NCBI GenBank assembly: GCA_028823995.1
Contig: JAPPFD010000020.1
Location: 1 to 64,000 of the forward strand
Length of the DNA: 64,000 nt
Direction of reading: 5' to 3'
DNA from: a bacterium
GTDB lineage: Bacteria > Actinomycetota > Acidimicrobiia > Spongiisociales > ZC4RG35
Positions 1 through 9,831 of this stretch are shown here, piece by piece. The position numbers were made by a program, and so were the translations under genes. The notes beneath the pieces were generated by a model that searched no databases, was not told the DNA's origin, and saw only the letters and a list, made by a program, of their open reading frames with translations. Position 1 is the stretch's first letter, and each line of letters starts with the position of its first letter.

Positions 1-51
1 GCCAGGTTGTGGCCCTGGAGGACGGGGGTTCAAGTCCCCTCGGTCGTCCCA
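1..51 (+). tRNA. tRNA-His (GTG), 5' end outside window
   Basis: Only the 3' part is present. The anticodon stem CCAGG/CCTGG (2-6, 14-18) closes a 7-nt loop with anticodon GTG at 9-11. The T-loop TTCAAGT follows, then the acceptor 3' strand CGGTCGT. The discriminator is C, the tRNA-His identity base that pairs with the extra G-1, and CCA is encoded at 49-51. Trigger factor starts 43 nt downstream. Confidence 0.93.
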
Positions 52-94
52 ATCGCCTATTTGTCGAGGTTCACATGAATACGATCCCGGTCTT

Positions 95-1576
95 ATGACG
101 GCTGGAAATTCCCTGGCGGATGCCGGTCCGTACGAGAAGATGGTCTCCTTCGAGATATCTCATTCGGACCTCGATCGGGCCATGAACCGCGCTTCGCGCC
201 AGATATCCCGCCAGGTGACCATCGCGGGCTTCCGTCCCGGCAAGGCGCCGCGACGGCTGGTGGAGAATCAGGTGGGTTTCGAGCGGATACGCGCAGACGC
301 CCTGGAGGAACTCGTACCTCCGCGGGTGGGGGAGATTCTCTCGGAAACCGAGATCGCGCCGGTGGTCCCGCCCCTCCTGGAGTCGGTGACCGACGGCGCA
401 AACGGATCGGTGAGGGTGGAGGTGAGGGTCACCACCTGGCCTCGCCTGGAGTCGGTCCCCGATTACCGGGGGAGAACCGTACAGGTGCAGGCCTTGCCAT
501 CGGTCTCCGAAGAGGTGGACGCCCGGATACAGCAACTTCGTCACATGTACGCCCCTCTGCAAACGGTCGACCGGGCCGTCGAGAAGGGCGATTACGTGGT
601 GATCGACATGACGGCGCTTGACGGAGAGCAGTCGGTCGAATCGTTGGCGCTCGACGGGTTCAGCTACGAGGTGGGCTCGGAGAGGCTGAACGCCCGCATC
701 GACGAGGGCCTCCTGGGACAAGAGGCGGGAGATGAGGTCAACATCTCCGCTCCCCTGCCCGAATGGCTCTCCTCGCAGGCCCACACCGCTGACGAGGAGG
801 GTCGGTCCGAGGCCTCCGAGGATAAGGACGGTGAGCCGGCGGAGGGCTTGTACCAGATCCGGATCGTCGAGGTGCAGTCCCGTTCCCTACCCGACCTTGA
901 CGATGCCTGGGCGTCGGAGTACACCGGGCACGACTCCTTGGAGGATCTCCGCCAGGAGATGGGCGGCGAGTTGGAGACCCAGCGTATGGAGACCCAGTGG
1001 AGACTGCTGGCTACCGGGACCTTGGCCGAACTCACCTCCGAGTTGGAACTGGATTTGCCGGAGCGTCTGGAAACGGCCCAGATGGAGTTGCTGTTTCGCA
1101 ATCATCTCTCTTCCCTGGAAAACGCCAAGACCGACCACATGACCTACTTGGAGAGGGTGGGGCTCAGCCATGAGCAGTTCCTTGAGGGATTGAGAGGCCA
1201 GGCGGTGGCAGGACTCAAGTCACGGATATTGATCGAGGCCGTAGTCGACACCGAGGACCTGGTGGTTGACGACGCCGAGTTGGCCGAGACCCTGGAGAAG
1301 GCGGCCCAGGAGGCGGAGGACTCCGAAGCCTTCCTGCGGCACATGGCGGAAAGTGGTCACCCCGAGCAGATCCGGAGTGATATGCTCAGAGCCAGGGCAC
1401 AGGCCTTCCTTGCCATGCAGGTCCAACCGGTCGATGTTGACGGTCAGCCGGTTGAGGTTGAGCCGCCTTCTTGGGTGAGGGCCTGGTTTGAGCCGGCCGA
1501 GAAACTAGACACTGGAGGCGGCTCAGGAGAGGCCGTCTACGAAGCGGAGGTAATAAATGACCCGGATCCCGACTGA
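95..1576 (+). CDS. tig: Trigger factor, ribosome-bound chaperone/PPIase
   Basis: Trigger factor binds near the nascent-chain exit tunnel and shields emerging polypeptides in the cytoplasm. The ribosome-docking signature GFRPGK lies at residues 45-50. An FKBP-like PPIase domain follows at about 165-265, starting around GDYVVIDM, and the rest is the long helical C-terminal chaperone domain. At 493 residues it is slightly longer than usual, because of an acidic tail ending NDPDPD. ATG at 95 is the first possible start in frame, since no ATG, GTG or TTG lies just upstream; a start at Met16 is also possible. The 3' end overlaps clpP by 20 nt. This tig-clpP-clpX order is common in bacteria and places synthesis, folding and degradation factors in one operon. 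Confidence 0.93.
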   Translation: MTAGNSLADAGPYEKMVSFEISHSDLDRAMNRASRQISRQVTIAGFRPGKAPRRLVENQVGFERIRADALEELVPPRVGEILSETEIAPVVPPLLESVTDGANGSVRVEVRVTTWPRLESVPDYRGRTVQVQALPSVSEEVDARIQQLRHMYAPLQTVDRAVEKGDYVVIDMTALDGEQSVESLALDGFSYEVGSERLNARIDEGLLGQEAGDEVNISAPLPEWLSSQAHTADEEGRSEASEDKDGEPAEGLYQIRIVEVQSRSLPDLDDAWASEYTGHDSLEDLRQEMGGELETQRMETQWRLLATGTLAELTSELELDLPERLETAQMELLFRNHLSSLENAKTDHMTYLERVGLSHEQFLEGLRGQAVAGLKSRILIEAVVDTEDLVVDDAELAETLEKAAQEAEDSEAFLRHMAESGHPEQIRSDMLRARAQAFLAMQVQPVDVDGQPVEVEPPSWVRAWFEPAEKLDTGGGSGEAVYEAEVINDPDPD

Positions 1577-2213
1577 GCAGCCCTTCTCAGGCCATCCCAT
1601 CCACGGATACATCCCCCTGCCTCATGTGACGGAGCAGACCAGCAGGGGGGAACGCACCTCCGACATCTACAGCCGGCTGCTGAAGGACCGGATCGTCTTT
1701 CTGGGGACCCCGATCGATGACACGGTGGCCAACCTGATCATGGCCCAGATGTTGCACCTTGAAAGCGAGGACCCCGACAAGGACATCTTCTTGTACATAA
1801 ACTCGCCGGGCGGACAGATGACCTCGCTATTCGCCCTGTACGACACCATGCAGTATGTGAGACCCGATATCAGCACCGTCTGCATGGGGATGGCCGCTTC
1901 GGCGGCGGCGGTGCTGCTGGCCGGGGGCGCAGAGGGCAAGCGTTACGCCTTGCCCCACGCCCGGGTGATGCTTCACCAGCCCCACGGCGGGGCCCAAGGC
2001 CAGGCCACCGACATAGAGATCCAGGCCAGGCTGATTCTCCAGATGAGAGAGCAGACCAACAAGATACTCGCCTTCCACACCGGCCAGGGGTTGGAGAAGG
2101 TCGCCCAGGACACCGACCGGGACTTCTGGATGATGGCGGATGAGGCGGTCGAGTACGGGGTGATAGACAAGGTGCTCACCCGCCAGACGCTCACTGCGGT
2201 AAGCGACGCCTGA
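1557..2213 (+). CDS. clpP: ATP-dependent Clp protease proteolytic subunit
   Basis: ClpP forms the tetradecameric serine-protease barrel that degrades substrates unfolded by ClpX or ClpC. The catalytic triad is complete: Ser115 in GMAASAAA, His140 in MLHQP, and Asp189 in DTDRDF, with the same His-Asp spacing as in E. coli ClpP. The family motif INSPGG is at 81-86 and the handle-helix segment GQATDIEI follows the His. The length of 218 residues, including a propeptide-like N-terminus, is normal. The start lies inside the end of tig and clpX begins 12 nt downstream, so the three genes should be co-transcribed. Many actinobacteria carry two clpP genes; only one is present in this window. Confidence 0.95.
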   Translation: MTRIPTEQPFSGHPIHGYIPLPHVTEQTSRGERTSDIYSRLLKDRIVFLGTPIDDTVANLIMAQMLHLESEDPDKDIFLYINSPGGQMTSLFALYDTMQYVRPDISTVCMGMAASAAAVLLAGGAEGKRYALPHARVMLHQPHGGAQGQATDIEIQARLILQMREQTNKILAFHTGQGLEKVAQDTDRDFWMMADEAVEYGVIDKVLTRQTLTAVSDA

Positions 2214-2225
2214 GAGGTCGGTTCG

Positions 2226-3479
2226 GTGGTCCGAGAAGGAGCAGATCTCCTCAAGTGCAGTTTCTGCGGGCAGTCCCAGAAGCAGGTCTTGAAGTTGATC
2301 GCGGGTCCAGGCGTTTACATCTGCAACGAGTGCATCGATCTCTGCAACGAAATCATCGATGAGGAGACTTCCACCGAGAGCCACCGGATAGAGGAAGTAC
2401 CCAATCCCACCGACATTTACAAGTACCTCGACTCCTACGTAGTTGGCCAAGAGGTGGCCAAGAGGTCCCTGGCGGTGGCCGTCTACAACCACTACAAGCG
2501 TCTCCGGTTGGGAAGTCGCGCCCATTCGGACGTCGAAGTGGAGAAGTCCAACATTCTCCTGATCGGGCCCACCGGGTCGGGGAAGACGCTCTTGGCCCGG
2601 ACCCTGGCCCGCCAGTTGAACGTTCCCATCGCCATAACCGACGCAACCGCTCTCACCGAGGCGGGTTATGTGGGAGAGGATGTGGAGAACATCCTTCTGA
2701 GGCTGGTGCAGGCGGCCGACTACGACCTGAAACTGGCCCAGACCGGCATCGTTTACATCGACGAGATAGACAAGGTGGCGCGCAAGGCGGACAACCCATC
2801 CATTACCAGAGACGTGTCGGGGGAAGGAGTCCAGCAGGCATTGCTGAAGATCTTGGAGGGGACCGTGGCTTCGATTCCTCCACAGGGAGGTCGAAAACAT
2901 CCCCACCAGGAGTTCCTCCAACTCGACACCACCGACATCCTGTTCATCTGCGGAGGGGCCTTCGATGGCCTGGAGGACATCATCGCCCGGCGGGTGGGGA
3001 GCGGCTCGGTGGGATTCGGGGCCGACATCAAGTCTCGCAGTGATCGGGACAACGGCGATCTGCTGCGCCAAGTGCTTCCCGAAGACCTCATCAAGTACGG
3101 CCTGATCCCCGAGTTCATAGGGCGTTTGCCGGTGTTGAGCGCAGTGCATCCCCTTTCCGTCGAGGATCTCGTGAAGATTCTTCAGGAGCCCCGCAACGCC
3201 CTCGTCAAGCAGTATCGCCACCTGTTGGACCTCGATGACGTCGAGTTGATTTTCACCCCCCAGGCCATCAACGAGATAGCCGATCAGGCGCTGGCCCGCG
3301 GGACGGGCGCGCGGGGCCTGCGAGCAATCATGGAAGACCTGCTCCGCGACCTCATGTTTCAAGCTCCCACCCGCTCCGACATCCGGAGGGTGGTTGTGGA
3401 TCACCTGATGGTGCAAGAAGGAAATGTGGCTTCATTCAGGGACGCACGGTCACAGCGCCATCGTGAGCAAACCGCCTGA
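2226..3479 (+). CDS. clpX: ClpX, unfoldase subunit of the Clp protease
   Basis: This is an AAA+ unfoldase that recognises tagged proteins and threads them into ClpP. The N-terminal zinc-binding domain has four cysteines (C11, C14, C33, C36). Walker A is GPTGSGKT at about 114-121, the pore loop is GYVG at 147-150, and Walker B is IVYIDE at 175-180. The C-terminus has the sensor-2 region [15 protein letters not shown]. At 417 residues it has the usual length. The start is GTG, 12 nt after clpP. A small perfect hairpin (GTCGC-ttcc-GCGAC) begins directly after the stop codon; it has no T-tract, so it is unlikely to be a strong terminator before valS. Confidence 0.95.
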   Translation: MVREGADLLKCSFCGQSQKQVLKLIAGPGVYICNECIDLCNEIIDEETSTESHRIEEVPNPTDIYKYLDSYVVGQEVAKRSLAVAVYNHYKRLRLGSRAHSDVEVEKSNILLIGPTGSGKTLLARTLARQLNVPIAITDATALTEAGYVGEDVENILLRLVQAADYDLKLAQTGIVYIDEIDKVARKADNPSITRDVSGEGVQQALLKILEGTVASIPPQGGRKHPHQEFLQLDTTDILFICGGAFDGLEDIIARRVGSGSVGFGADIKSRSDRDNGDLLRQVLPEDLIKYGLIPEFIGRLPVLSAVHPLSVEDLVKILQEPRNALVKQYRHLLDLDDVELIFTPQAINEIADQALARGTGARGLRAIMEDLLRDLMFQAPTRSDIRRVVVDHLMVQEGNVASFRDARSQRHREQTA

Positions 3480-3509
3480 GTCGCTTCCGCGACCGGGAGC
3501 CTCCCCGCG

Positions 3510-6095
3510 ATGAATGACGTTTACGAACCCGCGGAGATCGAGTCCCGCTGGTACTCCCGCTGGGAGGCCGCAGGCGTCTTCCGACCCGAGTACCGGCCGG
3601 ACGGAGACCCGTTCTGCGTGGTGATCCCTCCTCCCAACGTAACCGGCTCACTGCACATGGGCCATGCCCTCAATCACGCCATACATGATGTGATAGCCCG
3701 GCGCCGGAGGATGCAGGGGGCGTCGGTGCTCTGGCTGCCGGGATCGGACCATGCCGGCATCGCCACCCAGAATGTGGTGGAGAAATCCCTGGCGGAGAAG
3801 GGCCTGAACCGGTTCGATCTCGGTAGAGAGGCGTTCATCGACCAGGTCTGGGAGTGGAAGGATGTCTACGGATCGCGGATCACCCAGCAGATCCGGAGGA
3901 TGGGCAACTCCTGTGACTGGACGCGGGAGCGGTTCACCCTCGACGAGGGTCTCTCCCGGGCGGTGGTGGAAGTATTCGTCCGTCTCTACGAACAAGGCTT
4001 GATCTATCGGGGGGAGCGGATCATCAACTGGTGTCCACGCTGTGAGACGGCGCTGGCCGAGATTGAGGTGGAGTACCGGGACACCGACGGCGAACTGGTG
4101 GAGATCTTCTATCCCTTCACGGACGGCGACGGGGGGATGACGGTGGCGACCACTCGGGCGGAGACCATGCTGGGAGACACCGGTGTGGCTGTTCACCCTG
4201 ATGACTCCCGCTATAGCGATGTGGTTGGCAAGACCGTCCGGCTTCCCCTGATAGGCAGGGTTATTCCGGTGGTGGCCGACCGGGGCGTGGACCCCGAGTT
4301 CGGGACCGGAGCGGTGAAGGTCACGCCGGCCCACGACCCCCTCGATTTCTTGATATCTGAACGGCAGTCGCTGGAGAAGCTGCGGGTGTTGGATGACAGG
4401 GGAGTGATAACCGATGCGGGGGGGCACTTTTCGGGAATGGACCGTTTCGATGCGAGGGAGGCCGTCATCGCCGCCTTGGAGAAAGAGGGGCGCCTGGTTA
4501 GTCGGGAGCCCTACCAGCACTCGGTCGGCCTGTGCTATCGGTGTGACACCGTGGTTGAACCGCTTCTCTCCACCCAGTGGTTCGTGAGCGTCGGCGACCT
4601 GGCGTGGCCCGCCATCGGGGCGGTTGTGGAGGGGAAGAACCGCTTCATCCCCGGCCACTGGCAGAAGAGCTACTTCCACTGGATGGAGCATCTCCGTGAC
4701 TGGTGTATATCCCGCCAGATCTGGTGGGGACATCGGATTCCGGCCTGGTACTGCGGCGCCGACCACATAACGGTGGCCCGCTCCGCCCCTGAGGCCTGCA
4801 GGGTGTGCGGAGCAGGCGAGCTTCGGCAGGACGACGATGTTCTGGACACATGGTTCTCTTCCGCCCTGTGGCCGTTCTCCACCCTCGGTTGGCCGGACCA
4901 AACCGAGGACCTCGCCAGGTTCTACCCGAACCAGGTATTGATCACCGGCTTCGACATCATCTACTTCTGGGTGGCCCGGATGATGAAGATGGGTCTGCGC
5001 TTCTTGGGAGAGGTCCCCTTCCGGGAAACTGTAATTCACGGCCTGGTGCGGGACAGCGCCGGGCAAAAGATGTCCAAGTCCCTGGGTAACACCATTGACC
5101 CCTTGGAGGTGGCCGACCGCTACGGAGCGGATCCCCTCCGCTTGGCTCTCATCCAAGCCGCCAATCCCGGCCAGGACGTCCCACTGGACATGGAGTGGGT
5201 GGAAGGGGCGCGCCGGTTCGGAAACAAACTGTGGAACGCGACCCGCTACGCCCTCCGGCACCTCCCTGGCCAGAGCGTTCCCGCTTTGGGGGGATATCCG
5301 GTCCATCCGGGTCCGGTGGACAGATGGGTCCTGGCCGTTTTGGGTGACGTCGCCGCCCGGTTCGACCGGTACTGCGACGAGTACCGGTTCTCCGACGCCT
5401 ACGGTCTCTTGTACAACTTTTCATGGGCGGAGGTGTTCGACTGGTACTTGGAGATGTCCAAGGTGGCGTTGGCAGGCGCCGAAGACGCAGAAACCACCCG
5501 CCAGACCCTGGGTGTGTTGATGAGGGACATCCTCAAGTTCTTTCATCCCGCCATACCTTTCCTGACGGAGGAACTGTGGTCGCATCTGGTGGGAGATGGA
5601 CTGTTGGCCGGCTCGGACTGGCCGGAGGTGCCGGCCTACGATCCCGCGCCCGAGATGGAGGACCTGAAAGCGCTCGTCTCCGGCGTTCGACAGTTCCGGG
5701 CCGCCCAGGGCTTGAGCCACCGCCGGACACTCCCCTTGGGTGTGACCGGGCTGCCTCCCGCGTGGGTGGCCACCTTGGTGGAGGAACTGGTCGGGGTGGA
5801 AATCAGCGCCTTGACCGAGGCGCCTGACGACGGTCACATCCATCTGCCCACCGGCCGGTGGGAGGGATACATCCCTCTGCGGGGACTGGTGGATCCCCAA
5901 GCTGAGCGCCAGCGGATCGACCGGTCCATCGCCCGGCTCGAGGCTCAGGTGTCCCGGTCCTCTCAAAAGCTGGCCAACCCAAATTTCACCGAGCGGGCTC
6001 CGGCTGAGGTGGTAGAGAAGGAGCGGGTGAAACTGGCCGAGGCTTCAGGTCAGCTAAGCTCCCTTCGTTCCCGACGCGAGGCGCTTAGCGAATGA
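3510..6095 (+). CDS. valS: Valyl-tRNA synthetase
   Basis: This class I aminoacyl-tRNA synthetase charges tRNA-Val. The HIGH-type motif is HMGH at 49-52, preceded by PPPNVTGSL as in ValRS. KMSKS is at 520-524. The long insertion between them (about 150-400) is the CP1 editing domain that hydrolyses mischarged Thr-tRNA(Val), with the zinc-like motif CPRC near its start. The C-terminal 65 residues form the arginine/glutamate-rich coiled coil that contacts tRNA. At 861 residues it matches the shorter (Bacillus-like) form of the family. It overlaps folC by 4 nt (ATGA), which implies translational coupling. Confidence 0.95.
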   Translation: MNDVYEPAEIESRWYSRWEAAGVFRPEYRPDGDPFCVVIPPPNVTGSLHMGHALNHAIHDVIARRRRMQGASVLWLPGSDHAGIATQNVVEKSLAEKGLNRFDLGREAFIDQVWEWKDVYGSRITQQIRRMGNSCDWTRERFTLDEGLSRAVVEVFVRLYEQGLIYRGERIINWCPRCETALAEIEVEYRDTDGELVEIFYPFTDGDGGMTVATTRAETMLGDTGVAVHPDDSRYSDVVGKTVRLPLIGRVIPVVADRGVDPEFGTGAVKVTPAHDPLDFLISERQSLEKLRVLDDRGVITDAGGHFSGMDRFDAREAVIAALEKEGRLVSREPYQHSVGLCYRCDTVVEPLLSTQWFVSVGDLAWPAIGAVVEGKNRFIPGHWQKSYFHWMEHLRDWCISRQIWWGHRIPAWYCGADHITVARSAPEACRVCGAGELRQDDDVLDTWFSSALWPFSTLGWPDQTEDLARFYPNQVLITGFDIIYFWVARMMKMGLRFLGEVPFRETVIHGLVRDSAGQKMSKSLGNTIDPLEVADRYGADPLRLALIQAANPGQDVPLDMEWVEGARRFGNKLWNATRYALRHLPGQSVPALGGYPVHPGPVDRWVLAVLGDVAARFDRYCDEYRFSDAYGLLYNFSWAEVFDWYLEMSKVALAGAEDAETTRQTLGVLMRDILKFFHPAIPFLTEELWSHLVGDGLLAGSDWPEVPAYDPAPEMEDLKALVSGVRQFRAAQGLSHRRTLPLGVTGLPPAWVATLVEELVGVEISALTEAPDDGHIHLPTGRWEGYIPLRGLVDPQAERQRIDRSIARLEAQVSRSSQKLANPNFTERAPAEVVEKERVKLAEASGQLSSLRSRREALSE

Positions 6096-7384
6096 ATTAC
6101 ACCGAAGCGGTGGCCTATCTCGATTCCTGTATAGGCCTGGGCAGGAAATTCGGATTGGAGCCCATGCGGTCGGTGATGTCACGGATGGGTGATCCGCAAA
6201 ACCGCTGTCGATCGATACACGTGGCGGGAACCAACGGCAAGACCTCCACGTCCAGGATGGCGGGACGGGTGCTCCTGACCCAGGGCTACAGCGCCGGTGT
6301 CTTCATCTCTCCCCACCTGCAGGCGGTGGAGGAGAGGATCGCGGTGAACGGTCGCGATCTCAGCCGAGCCCAGTTCGCGGAGGCCATATCCGAGGTGGCC
6401 GGTGTGGTTGCCGAGGAGGTGGCCGATGGCGGCCGTCCGCTCACCTACTTCGAGTTGACCACCGCCGCCGCTTTCGGCCACTTCCGTCGGGCCGGGGTCG
6501 ACGCCATGGTGATGGAGGTAGGCCTGGGAGGGCGGCTGGACGCCACCAATGTGATGTCGGCGGAGGTCGCGGTCCTTACCGGCCTGAGCTTCGACCACAC
6601 CGAGTACCTGGGTGACACTCTGCCCCAGATTGCAGCCGAGAAGCTGGGAATCGTGGGTCCGGGGGCGCGGCTCGTATGCGGGTCCATCCCCTCTGAGGCC
6701 GCTCCGGTGGTGGAGCGGAGAGCGCGAAACCTAGGCGCAGATGTGGTGTGGCTCGGGAAGGACTTCGGTGTCAGGTCGGTCTCACCCAGGCCGGCGGGCG
6801 GATGGACGGTCACGGTGGACGGGCTTTATGGGTCTTATGAGAACCTGGAGATCCCCCTCAGGGGCCGTCATCAAACCCGGAATCTGGCGGCGGCGGTGGC
6901 CGCCGCGGAATCCTGGCTTGAGGGAGGTCTCGACGGCGAGAGATTGAAGACTGGGCTTTCAGCCCTCTCCGTCCCGGGACGGATGGAACTGATCACGGTC
7001 GGCTCCACGCCCATTCTGCTGGACGGCGCCCACAATCCAGAGGCATGCTCGGTGCTGGCCAAGTCCCTGGCCGAAGAGTTCGGAGGCCGCAAGTGGGTGG
7101 GTGTCCTGGGGATGATGAAAGACAAAGACCTGGAAACGATGGTGAGACACCTGGCCCCCCATCTCGACAGGGTGGTGGCCACCCGGGTCGACTACTCCCG
7201 AGCGCTCTCCCCGCGAGCCATTGCCCAGCGGATGGAGAAGGTGTGTGACCTGGAGGTCATTGAGTGTAAGGACCCGGCCGAGGCGGTCCGGGAGGCGTGC
7301 GTGGCGGCCGGCGACCGGGGGCGGGTCCTGGTGGCCGGCTCACTCTACCTGGTGGGGGAGGTGCGAACCCTGGTGGGCCTGTAG
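6092..7384 (+). CDS. folC: Folylpolyglutamate synthase / dihydrofolate synthase
   Basis: FolC adds glutamate to folates and, in bifunctional forms, to dihydropteroate. The mononucleotide-binding loop GTNGKTS is at 46-52. The Mur-ligase-like motifs MEVGLGGRLDATN and LLDGAHNPEA mark the central and C-terminal domains. At 430 residues it is full length. I cannot decide from sequence whether it has both activities, so the bifunctional label is by family. The valS-folC pair is conserved in many Gram-positive bacteria. It is followed by tRNA-Thr after 46 nt. Confidence 0.92.
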   Translation: MNYTEAVAYLDSCIGLGRKFGLEPMRSVMSRMGDPQNRCRSIHVAGTNGKTSTSRMAGRVLLTQGYSAGVFISPHLQAVEERIAVNGRDLSRAQFAEAISEVAGVVAEEVADGGRPLTYFELTTAAAFGHFRRAGVDAMVMEVGLGGRLDATNVMSAEVAVLTGLSFDHTEYLGDTLPQIAAEKLGIVGPGARLVCGSIPSEAAPVVERRARNLGADVVWLGKDFGVRSVSPRPAGGWTVTVDGLYGSYENLEIPLRGRHQTRNLAAAVAAAESWLEGGLDGERLKTGLSALSVPGRMELITVGSTPILLDGAHNPEACSVLAKSLAEEFGGRKWVGVLGMMKDKDLETMVRHLAPHLDRVVATRVDYSRALSPRAIAQRMEKVCDLEVIECKDPAEAVREACVAAGDRGRVLVAGSLYLVGEVRTLVGL

Positions 7385-7430
7385 AAGCGGGATGAGTCAC
7401 GGGAAAAAAGCGCCTAACCTTGGCCCGTAG

Positions 7431-7504
7431 GCCGGAGTAGCTCAGCCAGGCAGAGCAGCTCACTCGTAATGAGCAGGCCAGGGGTTCGAATCCCCTCTCC
7501 GGCT
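7431..7504 (+). tRNA. tRNA-Thr (CGT)
   Basis: The full cloverleaf can be drawn. Acceptor GCCGGAG (7431-7437) pairs with CTCCGGC (7497-7503). The anticodon stem GCTCA/TGAGC closes loop CTCGTAA, with anticodon CGT at 7465-7467. The T-arm is AGGGG-TTCGAAT-CCCCT. The discriminator is T and CCA is not encoded. Confidence 0.95.
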
Positions 7505-7522
7505 CAAATAGAATCTTCTCCT

Positions 7523-7939
7523 ATGGTGTGTGAACGAACTTTCGTAATGGTCAAGCCCGACGGGGTGGAGCGCGGCTTGGTGGGTGAGATCATCCGTCGG
7601 TTCGAGTCGAAGGGCTTGCGGCTGGTGGAGGCCCGCATGCAAAGCGTCGATGCCGAACTGGCCGGCGATCACTATGCCGAGCACCGGGAGCGTCCTTTCT
7701 ACGAGGAGTTGATTGCCTTCATAACCGGAGGACCGGTGATGGCGATGGTGTGGGAAGGGGAGTCGGCCGTGTCGGTGGCCAGGCTTCTGATCGGCCCGAC
7801 CAACCCGGCTGCGGCGCCTCCGGGCACCATTCGCGGAGACTATGGATTGGAGACCACACAGAACCTGGTGCACGGCTCAGACTCTCCCACCAGCGCAAAA
7901 AGGGAAATAGGTCTGTGGTTCGGTTATCATCCTCAGTAG
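7523..7939 (+). CDS. ndk: Nucleoside diphosphate kinase
   Basis: NDK equilibrates NTP and dNTP pools through a phosphohistidine intermediate. The active-site signature NLVHGSDS, with its catalytic His, lies near the C-terminus. The N-terminal strand [15 protein letters not shown] is the classic family start, so I place the start at ATG 7523; a longer frame would begin inside the tRNA. This gives 138 residues, the normal length. No strong ribosome-binding site is visible in the 18 nt after the tRNA. It lies in the conserved valS-folC-ndk-mreB neighbourhood. Confidence 0.95.
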   Translation: MVCERTFVMVKPDGVERGLVGEIIRRFESKGLRLVEARMQSVDAELAGDHYAEHRERPFYEELIAFITGGPVMAMVWEGESAVSVARLLIGPTNPAAAPPGTIRGDYGLETTQNLVHGSDSPTSAKREIGLWFGYHPQ

Positions 7940-7975
7940 CCGTTTAGGGTTGCACCCGAAGATGAGAAGTTCTCC

Positions 7976-8989
7976 ATGATTTTGGGCAGCCAGGACATGG
8001 CAATTGACCTCGGGACTGCCAACACCCTGGTGTATTTGCGCGGGAAAGGGGTGGTGTTGGGCGAGCCATCGGTGGTCGCCATCGACTCCCGTTCGGGAGA
8101 ACTACTGGCGGTGGGCGCCGAGGCCAAGCACATGATCGGTCGTACTCCCGCACAGATTACGGCCATTCGTCCCCTGCGGGATGGCGTGATTGCGGACTTC
8201 GATACCACCGCCCGGATGATCCGCTACTTTGTCAAGAAGGTCCAGCCGAGGTGGTTCTATCGCCCTGAGATCGTGATTTGCGTTCCCTCGGAGAGCAGCA
8301 CGGTGGAGCGCAGGGCTGCGGAGGACGCCGCCTTCAAAGCGGGAGCGCGCAGGGCCTATGTCATCGAGGAGAGCATGGCCGCTGCTATAGGAGAGGACCT
8401 GCCGGTCTCCGAGGCCAAGGGCTCGATGGTTGTGGACATAGGGGGAGGAACCACCGAGATAGGGGTTTTGTCCCTGGGAGGTGTGGTCGCGGGCCGGAGC
8501 ATCCGCACAGCCGGATACGCAATGGACCAATCGATTATCGAGTGGATCCAGTACGAGAAGGGGCTTCGGATCGGGACTCGTACCGCCGAGGACCTCAAGA
8601 TCGCGATCGGTTCGGCCTGGCCCCGGGAGAACCGGATGGCCGAGATCCAGGGACACAACGTCCACACCGGCCAGCCCGACAAGGTGGTCGTCTCCACCTC
8701 CGAGATCCGGGAGGCCATCAAACAGCCGGTGGACGAAATTGTGGACGCGGTGAAGAAGACCCTCACCGTCGTCAATCCTGACATTGCCTCCGACATCATC
8801 GGCCAGGGGATCCTGGTGACCGGTGGAGGGGCCCTGCTGGCCGGGTTGAAGGAACTGTTGGAGAAGGAGATCAAAATCAAGGTGAGGGTGTCCGCCAACC
8901 CCCTGCTCTCCGTGGTCCTGGGCGCCGGCAAGTGTCTGGAGGAAAGGCAATCGTTCAGAAACGTGCTTTCTATCACGTCCAGCGTTTGA
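7976..8989 (+). CDS. mreB: Rod shape-determining protein MreB (actin homologue)
   Basis: MreB polymerises under the membrane and guides lateral wall synthesis by the elongasome. The actin-type ATPase motifs are visible: phosphate-1 DLGTANTLVY near the N-terminus, phosphate-2 DIGGGTTEIGV about mid-protein, and the adenosine motif VTGGGALLAGL near residue 285. At 337 residues it is typical. It heads a run of mreC, mreD, PBP2 and rodA with short gaps or overlaps, so the organism is expected to be rod-shaped. Confidence 0.95.
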   Translation: MILGSQDMAIDLGTANTLVYLRGKGVVLGEPSVVAIDSRSGELLAVGAEAKHMIGRTPAQITAIRPLRDGVIADFDTTARMIRYFVKKVQPRWFYRPEIVICVPSESSTVERRAAEDAAFKAGARRAYVIEESMAAAIGEDLPVSEAKGSMVVDIGGGTTEIGVLSLGGVVAGRSIRTAGYAMDQSIIEWIQYEKGLRIGTRTAEDLKIAIGSAWPRENRMAEIQGHNVHTGQPDKVVVSTSEIREAIKQPVDEIVDAVKKTLTVVNPDIASDIIGQGILVTGGGALLAGLKELLEKEIKIKVRVSANPLLSVVLGAGKCLEERQSFRNVLSITSSV

Positions 8990-9009
8990 CCTAAAACGAC
9001 GGAATAGCC

Positions 9010-9831
9010 GTGTATGAGTTCAGGTCCAGAGGACGGACCCTGGCGCTATCCCTATTGCTGGTGGTCTCTTTGTTGCTGGCCACTCTGGAGGTGAGGGCTG
9101 ACAGTTGGGGGGTGGTGAGAGTGGGTCTGGGAAGCTGGCTGGTGCCTCTGCAGAGACTGGCGGTGGAGGTCTTCGACCCGCTGGTGGCAACCGTAGAGGG
9201 GTTGGCAGGCATTGCCTCTCTGCGCTCGGAGAACGCTGCGCTGCGGTCACAGTTGGCCGAGACCCAGGCGGAGATGGCGGCGGTCGAGGACCAACTTGCC
9301 CGGCTGGACTCTTTGGAGCGGTTGGTGGACCTGGACCTCCCCGATGTGGAACAGACGAGGACTCTGGCGAACGTGGTGGGACGGCAGGTGGGCTTCGAGT
9401 TCCATCTGAGAATCGACAAGGGGCTGGAGGAGGGAGTGGTGGCGGGGAACCCGGTTCTCGATGAGAACGGCTACCTATTGGGGAGAGTCGGCGCTTCGAC
9501 CGAGGACTTCGCCACCGTGATACCCCTTTCGGCTGACGTGGAGGGCCTGACGGTGCTGGTGGCGGGTAGCGTGGGAGTCCTGCGGCCGCAGGTTGGATCG
9601 GAGTTGCTCAGCCTGGAGGTTTTCGACAGCCCACCGATAGTTGCCGAGGGCGAGGACGTGGTCACGTCCCAGCTGTCGGTGAGTTTTCCTCCCGGTCTGC
9701 CGGTTGGTTCGCTGGTGGGAGAGGCCCGAGTGGTGGGATCGGTGTTGCGCGGCGCGGTGAAGCCTTTCTCCGATCCTCAGAGAGCGAGGGCGGTATTGGT
9801 GGTGTCCTGGCCACCGGGGCCCAATGAGTAG
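9010..9831 (+). CDS. mreC: Rod shape-determining protein MreC
   Basis: MreC is the single-pass scaffold that links MreB to PBP2/RodA across the membrane. Here a GTG start gives a short basic N-terminus, a transmembrane helix at about residues 10-27 (LALSLLLVVSLLLATL), a coiled coil at about 70-100 rich in Ala/Glu/Leu, and then the paired beta-barrel domain typical of MreC, with GRVGASTEDFATV. The length is 273 residues. It overlaps mreD by 8 nt. An ATG 4 nt inside the gene is out of frame, so the GTG is required. Confidence 0.9.
   Translation: MYEFRSRGRTLALSLLLVVSLLLATLEVRADSWGVVRVGLGSWLVPLQRLAVEVFDPLVATVEGLAGIASLRSENAALRSQLAETQAEMAAVEDQLARLDSLERLVDLDLPDVEQTRTLANVVGRQVGFEFHLRIDKGLEEGVVAGNPVLDENGYLLGRVGASTEDFATVIPLSADVEGLTVLVAGSVGVLRPQVGSELLSLEVFDSPPIVAEGEDVVTSQLSVSFPPGLPVGSLVGEARVVGSVLRGAVKPFSDPQRARAVLVVSWPPGPNE

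Noticed and set aside
75-98. 7-codon frame overlapping the trigger factor start as a regulatory leader peptide
   Set aside because: Too short and without attenuator structure or codon bias; likely chance.
1827-3416. 529-codon open frame antisense to clpP/clpX
   Set aside because: Shadow of two well-recognised genes with no domain signature of its own.
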